NCBI GenBank assembly: GCA_963740765.1
Contig: CAVUFN010000001.1
Location: 124,001 to 188,000 of the forward strand
DNA from: DATLGB01 sp963740765
GTDB taxonomy: Bacteria; Actinomycetota; Thermoleophilia; Solirubrobacterales; Solirubrobacteraceae
Length of the DNA stretch: 64,000 nt
Direction of reading: 5' to 3'
Shown: in pieces, positions 7,889 through 16,341 of the stretch
How the letters are laid out: each line of letters begins with the position of its first letter
How positions within the stretch are numbered: the stretch's first letter is position 1
Notes under the pieces: generated by a model
What the model was told of the DNA's origin: nothing
Database searches by the model: none
What the model saw: only the letters and a program-made list of their open reading frames with translations
Program-made: the position numbers and the translations under genes

Positions 7889-10800
7889 TGCACCTGCGCT
7901 CCGTCACCCTCAAGGGCTTCAAGTCATTCCCCGACCGCACCCGGCTCGAGTTCAGCCCTGGTGTCTCGGTGATCGTGGGGCCCAACGGGTCCGGCAAGTC
8001 CAACATCACCGACGCCGTGCTGTGGGCGCTGGGCGAGCAGTCGCCGCTCAACGTCCGCGGGCAGTCGATGCAGGACGTCATCTTCGCGGGCGCGCACGGG
8101 GTGCAGGCACGGTCCGAGGCCTCCGTCGAGGTGGTGCTGGACAACACGGACGGCATCGACCTGCCGATGTCGGAGATCGCCATCGGCCGCTCGCTGGACC
8201 GGACGGGGGAAGGCGGCTACACGATCAACGGCGCGAAGTGCCGCCTCACCGACGTCACCGAGGTCATGTCCGACACCGGCCTGGGCAAGGAGATGCACTC
8301 TGTCGTCTCCCAGGGCCGCGTCACCGCGATCGTCACCTCCAAGCCGCGCGACCGCCGCGTGCTGATCGAGGAGGCCGCGGGGCTGGGCAAGCACCGCAAG
8401 CGCCGGCGCCGCGCGCAGCTCAAGCTCGAGCGGACGACGGACAACCTGGACCGCGCCCTGGATGTGGAGCGCGAGGCGCGCTCGCGGCTGCGGCCCTTGA
8501 AGCGCCAGGCCGAGGCGGCGGAGCTCCACGAGCGGCTGGAACGTCAGTCCCTGGAAGCCCGGTGGGCGCTGGGGCGCGACGCCTCCCGTACCGCGCGCGC
8601 AGCCCTTGCCGCCGCCGAGGCCGACTCTCTCAGTGCCCGTGAGGCCGCGGGGGCGATCGAGGCCGAGCTCGGCGAGGTCGCCGCTCGTCGCGAGCAGGCC
8701 GAGGAGGCCCTGGCGTCTCGGGGCACCGAAAGGGAGGAATTGTCGTCGGCGTTCCACCGGGCTCGCTCCGCTCACGAGCGGGTCGAGAGCCGGCAGGAGT
8801 CCGCGGCCGAGGCGGCGACCCGCCTCACCGACCGCGCGCGCCGCCGCCATGCCCTGATCGAAGCCCTCGAGGGCGAGGCCGCCGGCGACGAGCCCGACGA
8901 GGCCGGGCCCGAGCGTGTGGCGGAGCTCGAGCGCGAGCTGGAGCAGCTCTCTGCCGATCGCGCCGTGCGACTCGAGGCCGAGCTGGCTGCGCTGGCCGAC
9001 CAGCGCGAGGCCGCCGCCGCCGAGGTCGAGCGCTGCGCCGCCGTGCTCGCGGAGCGCGAGGCCGCCCGGGCCGAGGCCGACGCCGCCTTCGAGGGGCTGC
9101 GCACCGCGCGCCGCGAGGCGGAGCGCGCCGCCGACGCCGCTCGCCGCGAGGCCGCCCGCATCGGCGCCGACCTCGCCGGCGTCAACCAGTTCCTGCGCAG
9201 CCAGGCCGGCGCCCCGGGTGGGGCGCGCGCGCTCGGCGACTCGCTCCGGGCGGCGCCGGGGTTCGAGCTGGCGCTGGCGGCGGTGCTGGGGCCGCGGTTG
9301 CGGGCCGCCGTCGCGGAGGATCTGGTGGCGGCTCGTGCGCTGGTCGAGGGCGCGGGGAAGGACGGGGCCGCGGCCCTGGTCCCAACTGCGGGCATTGAGG
9401 GTGTGGGTTCGGACGGGAGCGAAGGCGCGGTGAGCGCAGAAAGGGTCGCCCCAGCGACCCTAAGTGCGCACGCCGGCACGGAGGACGCCTCCCCCTCCGG
9501 CGCACCCCTCATCGATGCCGTGGTTTGGAGCGACGACCAGGCCGAGGCCCTCGCGAAGACCCTGCTCGCCGATGTCTACGTCGTCGACGCACTCGACAAC
9601 TTGGACGGCTTCGCCGGCGTCGCCGTGACGAAGGACGGCCTCGTCTGGGACGGCCGCGCCCGCGAGCTGCGCCGCGTCCCGGCCGGCGGCGAGGACCGGG
9701 TGCTCGCCGAGCGCAACCGCCGCGACGCGCTCGTGGCCGAGGTCGAGGGCGCCGCGAAGGCCGAGCAGGACGCCAGGGCCGCCGTCGAAGCAGCCGTGGC
9801 CAACGCCCGCGGGGCGGACGCCGCCCGTGAGGAGGCCGACCGTGCCGCGCGCGCGGCCCGGCGCGCGCACGCGGACGCGCAGGACAACGAGCGGCAGGTC
9901 GCCGGCGCCGCCGAGGCGCGGCGCCGCGCGCCCGACGACGCGGAGACCGCCGCCCGGCGCGCCCAGATCGCCGCCGCGCTGAACGCCGAGCGCCGCTATC
10001 TCGAACGAGCCGCACGCGAGCGGGAGCAGCGCACGGAGAGGATCGCCGCGGAACGCGCCCGAGCCGCTGCTGACGAAGCGCTCGCTCCCCTCGCCGAGCA
10101 GTTGGCGGGCGCCCTCGCCGCCGCTGGAGTCGCCATCGCGGAACGCGTCGAGGCGTTCGAGGCGGCGCTGCGGGCCGAGCGTGAGACCGGCGACCGGCTC
10201 GCCGGCGAGCTGCGCGCGTGCGCGCAGCAGGAGGCGCAGGTGCAATCCCGGCTGAAGACCCAGGGCGAGGCGGTCACGCGCGCCGAGGTCCGCGCCCAGC
10301 AGATGCGCGACCAGGCGGCCGACGCCGAGCAGACGCTGACCCAGCTGGCGGAGCGCCTCGGGCTCGAAGCGGCCCCGGCCGAGGAGCCGCTGCCCGACGA
10401 GGAGCGCGAGGCGCTGCAGAGCCGCATCGAGCGCCTGCAGAAGCGCCGCGAGCAGCTCGGCCCGGTCAACCCGCTGGCCAAGGCGGAGTACGACGAGGCG
10501 GTCGCCCACGTCGAGGAGCTCGAGACCCAGCGCGAGGACCTCGAGGCCGCGATCCGCGAGCTCCAGGGCATCATCAGGGAGACCGACGAACGCATCAAGC
10601 AGGCGTTCGAGGAGACCTTTGCCGCGGCAGCCGCCAACTTCGAGGACGTCGTCGGGCAGCTGTTCCCGGGCGGCCGCGGCCGGCTGCGCCTCGTGCGCGA
10701 GGACTCAGGCCCGCGGCCCGTTCTCGGCGGGGCGGAGCCCGAGAGCGCCGAGTCGACGGAGGCCGACCTCGACGCCGCCGCCGACGCGGAGGAGCGCGAC

Positions 10801-11166
10801 GAGGACGAAGAGCTCGGCGTCGAGATCGAGATCACGCCCGCCGGCAAGGCCACCAAGCGCCTGTCGCTGTTGTCGGGCGGCGAGAAGTCGATGACCGCGC
10901 TCGCGTTCCTGTTCGCCGTCTTCCTCGCCCGGCCGTGCCCCTTCTACATCCTCGACGAGGTCGAGGCGGCGCTCGACGACCACAACATCGACCGCTTCCT
11001 CACCGTCCTGCGCGGCTACGCCGACCGGGCGCAGTTCATCGTCGTCACCCACCAGAAGCGCACGATGGAGGCCGCCGACTGCCTATACGGAGTATCGATG
11101 GCCGGTAACGGGGTCTCCAAGGTCGTCTCGCGACGCCTTCCCGCCGCCGCTGAGGCCGCCGCCTAG
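7888..11166 (+). CDS. smc: Chromosome segregation ATPase SMC
   Basis: A 1092-residue SMC protein that organises and segregates the chromosome as a dimer with ScpA/ScpB. The Walker A motif GPNGSGKS is at residues 31-38. Long coiled coils follow, then a hinge at about 445-600, the signature LLSGGEKSMTAL near 992 and the Walker B FYILDEVEAALD near 1018. It is slightly shorter than the usual 1150-1200. The hinge carries an extra Ser/Gly/Ala-rich stretch encoded by a palindromic DNA segment (9442-9461). The ATG overlaps the rnc stop as TGATG. The 3' end overlaps the convergent rhomboid gene by 84 bases. Confidence 0.95.
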   Translation: MHLRSVTLKGFKSFPDRTRLEFSPGVSVIVGPNGSGKSNITDAVLWALGEQSPLNVRGQSMQDVIFAGAHGVQARSEASVEVVLDNTDGIDLPMSEIAIGRSLDRTGEGGYTINGAKCRLTDVTEVMSDTGLGKEMHSVVSQGRVTAIVTSKPRDRRVLIEEAAGLGKHRKRRRRAQLKLERTTDNLDRALDVEREARSRLRPLKRQAEAAELHERLERQSLEARWALGRDASRTARAALAAAEADSLSAREAAGAIEAELGEVAARREQAEEALASRGTEREELSSAFHRARSAHERVESRQESAAEAATRLTDRARRRHALIEALEGEAAGDEPDEAGPERVAELERELEQLSADRAVRLEAELAALADQREAAAAEVERCAAVLAEREAARAEADAAFEGLRTARREAERAADAARREAARIGADLAGVNQFLRSQAGAPGGARALGDSLRAAPGFELALAAVLGPRLRAAVAEDLVAARALVEGAGKDGAAALVPTAGIEGVGSDGSEGAVSAERVAPATLSAHAGTEDASPSGAPLIDAVVWSDDQAEALAKTLLADVYVVDALDNLDGFAGVAVTKDGLVWDGRARELRRVPAGGEDRVLAERNRRDALVAEVEGAAKAEQDARAAVEAAVANARGADAAREEADRAARAARRAHADAQDNERQVAGAAEARRRAPDDAETAARRAQIAAALNAERRYLERAAREREQRTERIAAERARAAADEALAPLAEQLAGALAAAGVAIAERVEAFEAALRAERETGDRLAGELRACAQQEAQVQSRLKTQGEAVTRAEVRAQQMRDQAADAEQTLTQLAERLGLEAAPAEEPLPDEEREALQSRIERLQKRREQLGPVNPLAKAEYDEAVAHVEELETQREDLEAAIRELQGIIRETDERIKQAFEETFAAAAANFEDVVGQLFPGGRGRLRLVREDSGPRPVLGGAEPESAESTEADLDAAADAEERDEDEELGVEIEITPAGKATKRLSLLSGGEKSMTALAFLFAVFLARPCPFYILDEVEAALDDHNIDRFLTVLRGYADRAQFIVVTHQKRTMEAADCLYGVSMAGNGVSKVVSRRLPAAAEAAA
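9442..9461. repeat. Perfect 8-bp inverted repeat inside the SMC hinge coding region
   Basis: AGGGTCGC and GCGACCCT flank the loop CCCA. Partly complementary flanks (GTGAGCGC on the left, GCGCAC on the right) could extend the stem. A second small hairpin (GGAGG, ACG, CCTCC) follows at 9480-9492. The segment encodes a low-complexity hinge insert. It looks like a repetitive palindromic element placed in frame, but only one copy is visible here. Confidence 0.6.
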
Positions 11167-11748
11167 CACCCGGGCGGCGATGATGCCGCCCACGCCGCCG
11201 AAGAGATGGCCCTGCCAGGAGATGCCGTCGTGCGGGACCAGGCCCGAGAGCAGCGTCGTGCCCCACACCGCGGCGACCACCGCGCCGACGCCGATGTGCA
11301 GCATCGAGCGGGTGAACAGGCCGCGGGCCACGAGGTAGCCGGCGTAGCCGAACACGACGCCCGACGCGCCGATGTGGACGGTGTTCTCCGGCGCGAACAG
11401 CCACACGCCGAGGCCGCCGATCGCCATCACCACCGCGGTGACGGCCGCCACCCGGGCCAGCCCGCTCAGCGCGATCAGCCCGCCGAGGACGACGAACGGG
11501 ACCGTGTTGCCGATCAGGTGCGACCAGGAGCCGTGCAGGAACGGCGAGAAGACGATGCCGTCGAGCCCGTCGGTGGCGCGCGGCCGGATGCCGTACCGGT
11601 CCAACCGGCCGTTGCCGATCGCGTCGATGATCTCGACGACCCACATCACCACGACCATGGCCCCGACCAGGGCCAGCCCGGCGATGCGCGGGTCAGTCGA
11701 GTCGCTTCTCTCCCCAGTACGAGGCGTATGGATTGGCGTTGTAGTCAT
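11083..11748 (-). CDS. Rhomboid-family intramembrane serine protease
   Basis: A 221-residue protein with about six membrane segments. The rhomboid features are the HGSWSHLIGN loop, the catalytic serine in GASGVVFGYAGYL and the second catalytic residue, His, in QGHLFGGVGG. Rhomboids cleave transmembrane substrates within the bilayer. The best start is the ATG at 11748, inside the end of the upstream acetyltransferase gene (56-base overlap, different frame), implying coupled translation. The 3' end runs 84 bases into smc on the opposite strand, so the last 27 or so residues are encoded opposite the SMC C-terminus. Confidence 0.85.
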   Translation of the reverse strand: MTTTPIHTPRTGERSDSTDPRIAGLALVGAMVVVMWVVEIIDAIGNGRLDRYGIRPRATDGLDGIVFSPFLHGSWSHLIGNTVPFVVLGGLIALSGLARVAAVTAVVMAIGGLGVWLFAPENTVHIGASGVVFGYAGYLVARGLFTRSMLHIGVGAVVAAVWGTTLLSGLVPHDGISWQGHLFGGVGGIIAARVLGGGLSGGGKASRDDLGDPVTGHRYSV

Positions 11749-12148
11749 CGATGTCTGAGTATCCCGCGCTTCGATAAAGGTGCAGTGCCGCGGCCTGGTG
11801 AACGCCCGTGTCGAGCCGGACCCGCTCGTAGCCGAGGTCGCGGGCGGCGACCTCCAGCGCGAGGAGGAGCAGGCGCGACAGCCCGGCGCCGCGCCGGTCG
11901 GGCACGACGTACATGCGCTTGATCTCCGCCACGCCGGGCTCCAGGCGCTTGATGCCGCCGCCGGCCACCGCGCGGTCGCCCTCGTAGAGCGCCACGAAGG
12001 CGCCCCCGGGTGGCCCGAGGTCCTCCGGGGTGGCGCTGGGTCCCGGGTCGTCGCTGAGCTCCGGGTACAGGGCCGCGATCTCCGCGAACATGGCGGTGAC
12101 GAGCGCAACGGCATCGGGGGAGTCCGAGGAGATCCGGCGAGCGTCCAT
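11693..12148 (-). CDS. GNAT-family N-acetyltransferase
   Basis: A 151-residue single-domain GNAT protein. The acetyl-CoA-binding motif is VVPDRRGAGLSRLLL, and the C-terminal HLYRSAGYSDIDDY element is typical of the fold. It should transfer an acetyl group from acetyl-CoA to an amine, but the substrate is unknown. The start is ATG 12148, 21 bases from the divergent ftsY start. The downstream rhomboid gene begins inside its 3' end, so the two probably form an operon. Confidence 0.85.
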   Translation of the reverse strand: MDARRISSDSPDAVALVTAMFAEIAALYPELSDDPGPSATPEDLGPPGGAFVALYEGDRAVAGGGIKRLEPGVAEIKRMYVVPDRRGAGLSRLLLLALEVAARDLGYERVRLDTGVHQAAALHLYRSAGYSDIDDYNANPYASYWGEKRLD

Positions 12149-12153
12149 GCACC

Positions 12154-12159
12154 TATCGT
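12154..12159 (+). promoter_or_regulatory. -10-like TATCGT of ftsY
   Basis: TATCGT lies in the 21-base gap between the divergent acetyltransferase and ftsY. It is ten bases before the ATG at 12170 and overlaps a candidate GTG at 12158, which favours 12170 as the start. Confidence 0.45.
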
Positions 12160-12169
12160 GCCCGACCGC

Positions 12170-13162
12170 ATGGCCCGAGACTGGCACGACCTCTTCCTGA
12201 CCGAGAACGGAGCACCCGCGCCGGCCTCCGCGGCGGAGGTCGAGGCGGAGCGCACCGGTTTCTTCCGCCGGCTGCGCTCCAACATGCGCAAGACGCGCGA
12301 GGCCCTCCAGGCCGAGGTCCAGGCCACGCTGTTCCAGGGCGACCTCGACGAGCAGACCTGGGAACGCCTCGAGGAAGCGCTGATCTTCGCCGACGTCGGT
12401 GCCCGCACCACGGCCCAGGTGGTCGCCCAGCTCGAGCAGGAGGCCGAGACGGGCGCGCTCGTGGGCGGCGAGGCGCTCAGTGGCCGCCTCGCCGAGCTGC
12501 TCGCCCAGCTCGCCCGCACCGGCGACGACCACATCGACCTGCGCCCCGACCCGACCGTCATCCTCGTCGTCGGCGTCAACGGCACGGGCAAGACCACGAC
12601 GATCGGCAAGCTCGCCTGGCACCTGCGCCAGACGCTCGGCCAGACCGTGGTCGTGGGCGCGGCCGACACCTTCCGTGCCGCCGCCGTCGAGCAGCTCGAA
12701 CGCTGGGCCGAGCGCGCCGGCTGCGAGTTCGTCAAGGGCCGTCCCGACTCCGACCCCGCCGCCGTCGCCTTCGACGCGGTCGCCCGCGGGCGCGAGATCG
12801 GCGCCGACGTGATCATCGTCGACACCGCCGGCCGTCTGCACACGCAGGACAACCTGATGCAGGAGCTCACCAAGATCCGCCGGGTCATCACGAAGCAGAT
12901 GCCCGACGCGCCGCACGAGACGCTGATGACCGTCGACGCCACGACGGGCCAGAACGGCCTGCGCCAGGCCAAGCTGTTCGGCGAGGCGGTCGACGTCACC
13001 GGCATCGTGCTGACCAAGCTCGACGGGACGGCCAAGGGCGGCATCGCGCTGGCGATCGCCAACGAGCTCAAGATCCCCGTGAAGCTGATCGGGATCGGCG
13101 AGGCGCTCGAGGACCTGCGCCCGTTCGACGCCGACGCGTTCTCGCAAGCGCTGCTGACGTAA
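12170..13162 (+). CDS. ftsY: Signal recognition particle receptor FtsY
   Basis: FtsY is the SRP receptor GTPase that docks ribosome-nascent chain-SRP complexes at the membrane. This 330-residue form has a short acidic N-terminus, then the NG domain with GVNGTGKTTTIGKLA (G1), DTAGRLHTQDNLM (G3) and TKLDGTAKGG (G4). Actinobacterial FtsY proteins often carry a longer acidic or membrane N-terminal region, which is minimal here. The ATG at 12170 is chosen because a TATCGT hexamer overlaps the alternative GTG at 12158. Its SRP partner Ffh is encoded 1.6 kb downstream on the same strand. Confidence 0.94.
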   Translation: MARDWHDLFLTENGAPAPASAAEVEAERTGFFRRLRSNMRKTREALQAEVQATLFQGDLDEQTWERLEEALIFADVGARTTAQVVAQLEQEAETGALVGGEALSGRLAELLAQLARTGDDHIDLRPDPTVILVVGVNGTGKTTTIGKLAWHLRQTLGQTVVVGAADTFRAAAVEQLERWAERAGCEFVKGRPDSDPAAVAFDAVARGREIGADVIIVDTAGRLHTQDNLMQELTKIRRVITKQMPDAPHETLMTVDATTGQNGLRQAKLFGEAVDVTGIVLTKLDGTAKGGIALAIANELKIPVKLIGIGEALEDLRPFDADAFSQALLT

Positions 13163-13183
13163 GGGGCCCTTACCCCGACCGTT

Positions 13184-13189
13184 CATACT
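13184..13189 (+). promoter_or_regulatory. -10-like CATACT before the nfeD-like gene
   Basis: CATACT lies six bases before ATG 13196. The intervening GGAGGT is adjacent to the ATG, too close to act as a normal Shine-Dalgarno sequence, which favours a leaderless start. Confidence 0.45.
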
Positions 13190-13195
13190 GGAGGT

Positions 13196-13621
13196 ATGGA
13201 CGACTGGATCTACTGGCTGATCGCTGCCGTCATCCTTGGGGCGGGAGAGATCGCCACGATGGGGTTCTTCCTCGCGCCGTTCGCGGGCGGCGCGCTGGTG
13301 GCCGCCTTCGTCAGCGCGGTGGGCGCCGGGCTCGCGCTCAGCCTGGGCGTCGCGCTCGTCGCCTCCGTCGTCCTGCTGGCCGCGCTGCGGCCGCTCGCCC
13401 GGGCGCACCGCCGCCAGCTGTCCGGGCTGCGCACGGGTACCGCGGCGCTGGTCGGCCGTGAGGTCCTCGTGCTCGAGCGCATCAACCAGGACGAGGGCCT
13501 CGTCAAGCTCGAGGGCGAGTCGTGGACAGCCCGGGCGTACATCGACGGCCAGGTCTTCGAACCTGGCGACCGCGTGTCCGTCGTCGAGATCAAGGGCGCT
13601 ACGGCGCTCGTCACCGAATGA
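13196..13621 (+). CDS. NfeD-like membrane protein
   Basis: A 141-residue protein with an N-terminal membrane region of three or four helices (about 5-65), followed by a soluble domain (about 80-138) with the NfeD OB-fold pattern GRRGxAxxxLxPxGxV in degenerate form (TGTAALVGREVLVLE). Such short NfeD proteins are nearly always encoded beside an SPFH protein, as here (gap of 13 bases), and are thought to act together in membrane microdomains. The pair sits between ftsY and ffh, interrupting an otherwise typical SRP block. Confidence 0.82.
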   Translation: MDDWIYWLIAAVILGAGEIATMGFFLAPFAGGALVAAFVSAVGAGLALSLGVALVASVVLLAALRPLARAHRRQLSGLRTGTAALVGREVLVLERINQDEGLVKLEGESWTARAYIDGQVFEPGDRVSVVEIKGATALVTE

Positions 13622-13634
13622 AGGGAATCCGCTC

Positions 13635-14702
13635 ATGACCGGCGGCGTCATCGCACTCATCGTCCTGCTCGTCTTCGTCTTGTTCGTGGCCGTGGCGGCC
13701 ATCAAGATCGTCCCGCAGGCCAAGGCGGGCGTCGTGGAGCGGCTCGGCCGCTTCCAGCGCACGCTCGATCCGGGGCTCGCCCTGCTCGTCCCGTTCATCG
13801 ACCGCATGCGGCCGCTGATCGACCTCCGCGAGCAGGTCGTGTCGTTCCCGCCCCAGCCGACCATCACCGAGGACAACCTCGTCGTCGCCATCGACACCGT
13901 CATCTACTTCACGGTCACGGACCCGAAGGCGGTCACCTACGAGGTCGCGAACCCGCTGCAGGCGATCGAGCAGCTGACCGTCACGACGCTGCGCAACGTC
14001 ATCGGCGGCATGACGCTGGAGGAGACATTGACCTCCCGTGACACCATCAACTCGCAGCTGCGCGCGGTGCTCGACGAGGCCACCGGCCGCTGGGGCATCC
14101 GCGTCAACCGCGTCGAGCTGAAGTCGATCGAGCCGCCGCGGACGGTCCAGGAGGCCATGGAGAAGCAGATGCGCGCCGAGCGCGACCGCCGCGCGACGAT
14201 CCTCACGGCGGAGGGCATCAAGCAGTCCTCGATCCTCACCGCGGAGGGCGAGAAGCAGTCCGCGGTGCTCAAGGCTGAGGGCGCGCGGACCGCGGCGATC
14301 CTGCGCTCCGAGGGCGAGGCCAAGGCGATCGAGACGGTCTTCCAGGCCATCCACGACGGCGCGCCGGACGAGCGGCTGCTGTCCTACCAGTACCTGCAGA
14401 TGCTGCCGCAGCTCGCACGGGGCGAGGCGAACAAGATCTTCGTCATCCCCTCCGAGTTCAGCCAGGCGCTGGGCAACCTCGGCGGCGCGGTGAGCCGCTT
14501 CGGCGGCGGTGGCCTGCCGCCGGCGCAGCCGCCCAAGCGCAAGGCGAACTCCGGCGCCGACGACGCCGCCGCGGCCGCGGCGGCCGACGCCGAGGCGGCG
14601 TCGCGGGCCGCGCGGGCGGCCAGCCAGGAAGCGGAGAGCGCGGCGACGCCCGGCGGGCTCAGCGGGACGATCCCGCCGGCGCCCGAGCCCCCGGCGGCGT
14701 AG
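13635..14702 (+). CDS. SPFH/stomatin-like membrane scaffold protein
   Basis: A 355-residue protein with one N-terminal membrane helix (about 3-22), an SPFH domain (about 25-190, containing RLGRFQRTLDPGLALLVPFID) and a heptad-rich helical part with repeated TAEGxKQS elements (about 190-245). The Ala/Pro-rich C-terminal tail (about 290-355) is low complexity. Stomatin/QmcA-type proteins oligomerise at the membrane and are linked to membrane organisation and protease control. An AAGGGA element upstream of ATG 13635 could serve as ribosome binding site. It follows the nfeD-like gene and probably shares its transcript. Confidence 0.88.
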   Translation: MTGGVIALIVLLVFVLFVAVAAIKIVPQAKAGVVERLGRFQRTLDPGLALLVPFIDRMRPLIDLREQVVSFPPQPTITEDNLVVAIDTVIYFTVTDPKAVTYEVANPLQAIEQLTVTTLRNVIGGMTLEETLTSRDTINSQLRAVLDEATGRWGIRVNRVELKSIEPPRTVQEAMEKQMRAERDRRATILTAEGIKQSSILTAEGEKQSAVLKAEGARTAAILRSEGEAKAIETVFQAIHDGAPDERLLSYQYLQMLPQLARGEANKIFVIPSEFSQALGNLGGAVSRFGGGGLPPAQPPKRKANSGADDAAAAAAADAEAASRAARAASQEAESAATPGGLSGTIPPAPEPPAA

Positions 14703-14707
14703 CGACC

Positions 14708-14713
14708 TAAGCT
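14708..14713 (+). promoter_or_regulatory. -10-like TAAGCT before ffh
   Basis: TAAGCT lies nine bases before the GTG start at 14723, in the 20-base gap after the SPFH gene. Confidence 0.45.
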
Positions 14714-14722
14714 CCGGGGTCG

Positions 14723-16054
14723 GTGTTCGACTCCCTGTCAGAGAGGCTGCAGGGCGCCCTATCGGGCGTCCGCGGTCGTGGTGCGCTGACCGAGGAGGAC
14801 GTCGCCAAGGCGATGCGCGAGATCCGCCTCGCGCTCCTGGAGGCGGACGTCAACTTCAAGGTCGTCAAGCAGTTCACGGCGACCGTCAAGGAGCGGGCCG
14901 CCGGCGTCGAGGTCACCAAGCAGCTCAACCCCGGCCAGCAGGTCGTCAAGATCGTCGACGAGGAGCTGACGAAGCTGATGGGCGGCCAGGCGGCCGGCAT
15001 CACCTTCTCCCCGCGCCCGCCGACCGTGATCCTGATGGCCGGCCTGCAGGGCTCGGGCAAGACGACGGCCACGGCGAAGCTCGCCCGCTACCTCAAGGAG
15101 CAGCACGGGTCCTCGGTCGGGGTCGCCGCCTGCGACGTGTACCGGCCGGCGGCGGTCGAGCAGCTCGTGAAGGTCGGCGGCCAGGCCGGCGCGACGGTCT
15201 ACGAGCAGGGCACGGACCGCGACCCGGTCGACATCGCGCGGTGGGCGCGCGACCAGGCGGTGCGCGACGGCAAGGACGTCCTGATCGTGGACACCTCCGG
15301 CCGCCTGCACGTCGACACGGCGCTGATGGAGGAGCTGGCCAACATCAAGAAGGCCGTCAGGCCGCACACGGTGCTGCTGGTGGTCGACGCGATGACGGGT
15401 CAGGACGCGGTCAACGTCGCCGAGCAGTTCGCGGAGACCGCGCAGTTCGACGGCGTGGTCATGTCCAAGCTCGACGGCGACGCCCGCGGCGGCGCCGCCC
15501 TCTCGGTCAAGCAGGTGACCGGCAAGCCGATCATGTTCGCCTCCACGGGCGAGAAGCTCGGCGATTTCGAGGCCTTCCACCCCGACCGCATGGCCCAGCG
15601 GATCCTCGGCATGGGCGACGTGCTCTCGTTCATCGAGAAGGCCGAGCAGCAGGTGGGGGAGGACGAGGCCAAGGAGCTCGAGGCCAAGCTTCGCCGCAAC
15701 GAGTTCGACCTCGACGACTTCCTCGACCAGCTCAAGAAGATCCGCAGGATGGGCCCTCTCACGTCGCTCCTCGGGATGATCCCGGGGTTCGCCGGCCAGC
15801 AGCTCAAGAACCTCAAGGTCGACGAGAAGGAGTTCGACCGCATCGAGGCGATCATCCTGTCCATGACCCGCGAGGAGCGCCGCCGCCCGGACATCGTCAA
15901 CGGTCGCAGGCGCAAGCGGATCGCCGGCGGGTCGGGCACGTCGGTCCAGCAGGTCTCCCAGCTGATCAAGCAGTTCGGCGAGATGCGCAAGATGATGCGC
16001 GGCATCCAGCAGGGCAAGATGCCCGACATCGGCGCCATGATGCGTGGGCGCTAG
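14723..16054 (+). CDS. ffh: Signal recognition particle protein Ffh
   Basis: Ffh (SRP54) binds signal sequences and 4.5S RNA and delivers nascent membrane proteins to FtsY. The 443-residue protein has the N domain (about 1-90), the GTPase domain with GLQGSGKTTATAKLA (G1), DTSGRLHVD (G3) and SKLDGDARGG (G4), and the methionine-rich M domain with the RNA-binding GSGTSVQQVSQLIKQF. Start GTG 14723 is set by the conserved MFDSLSERLQGAL. The gene is followed directly by rpsP, a conserved order. Confidence 0.96.
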   Translation: MFDSLSERLQGALSGVRGRGALTEEDVAKAMREIRLALLEADVNFKVVKQFTATVKERAAGVEVTKQLNPGQQVVKIVDEELTKLMGGQAAGITFSPRPPTVILMAGLQGSGKTTATAKLARYLKEQHGSSVGVAACDVYRPAAVEQLVKVGGQAGATVYEQGTDRDPVDIARWARDQAVRDGKDVLIVDTSGRLHVDTALMEELANIKKAVRPHTVLLVVDAMTGQDAVNVAEQFAETAQFDGVVMSKLDGDARGGAALSVKQVTGKPIMFASTGEKLGDFEAFHPDRMAQRILGMGDVLSFIEKAEQQVGEDEAKELEAKLRRNEFDLDDFLDQLKKIRRMGPLTSLLGMIPGFAGQQLKNLKVDEKEFDRIEAIILSMTREERRRPDIVNGRRRKRIAGGSGTSVQQVSQLIKQFGEMRKMMRGIQQGKMPDIGAMMRGR

Positions 16055-16069
16055 CCTCTCTCTTCGCTT

Positions 16070-16312
16070 ATGGCCGTAGCAATGAGACTCACCCGCGTCG
16101 GCGGGAAGAAGGACCCGGTGTGGCGCGTCGTCGTCGCCGACTCCCGCTCGCCCCGCGACGGGAGGTCGCTCGAGACGATCGGGCGCTACAACGCGCAGAC
16201 CGAGCCGTCGACGATCGTGCTCGACGAGGAGCGCGTGCGTTACTGGCTGCGCCACGGCGCGCAGCCGTCCAACACGGTCAAGAAGCTCCTGCGCACGCAG
16301 GGCATCTCGTAA
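16070..16312 (+). CDS. rpsP: 30S ribosomal protein S16
   Basis: An 80-residue basic protein with the S16 signature MRLTRVGGKKDPVWRVVVAD and the later RDGRSLETIGRYNAQ. It is a component of the small subunit. The ATG at 16070 adds MAVA before the conserved MRLTR, and ATG 16082 is an alternative start. A TAGCCT hexamer (16052-16057) lies 12 bases upstream of the first ATG. It is followed by khpA, rimM, trmD and rplS in the usual order. Confidence 0.95.
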   Translation: MAVAMRLTRVGGKKDPVWRVVVADSRSPRDGRSLETIGRYNAQTEPSTIVLDEERVRYWLRHGAQPSNTVKKLLRTQGIS

Positions 16313-16341
16313 AGTCCCACCCTCCCGCCCCCAGCCTCCTG

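Noticed and set aside
12148..12170. ftsY/acetyltransferase gap as a fourth shared-TA bidirectional promoter
   Set aside because: The plus-strand TATCGT fits, but the minus-strand hexamer sharing its TA would lie only one base from the acetyltransferase ATG, which is too close.
11749..13071. Apparent 662-residue fusion ending in the rhomboid domain
   Set aside because: The part upstream of 11748 is an antisense shadow of ftsY and an out-of-frame reading of the acetyltransferase gene; only the last 221 residues are rhomboid.
13190..13195. GGAGGT before the nfeD-like gene as a Shine-Dalgarno sequence
   Set aside because: It directly touches the ATG, too close for normal 16S pairing; the CATACT six bases upstream better explains the start.
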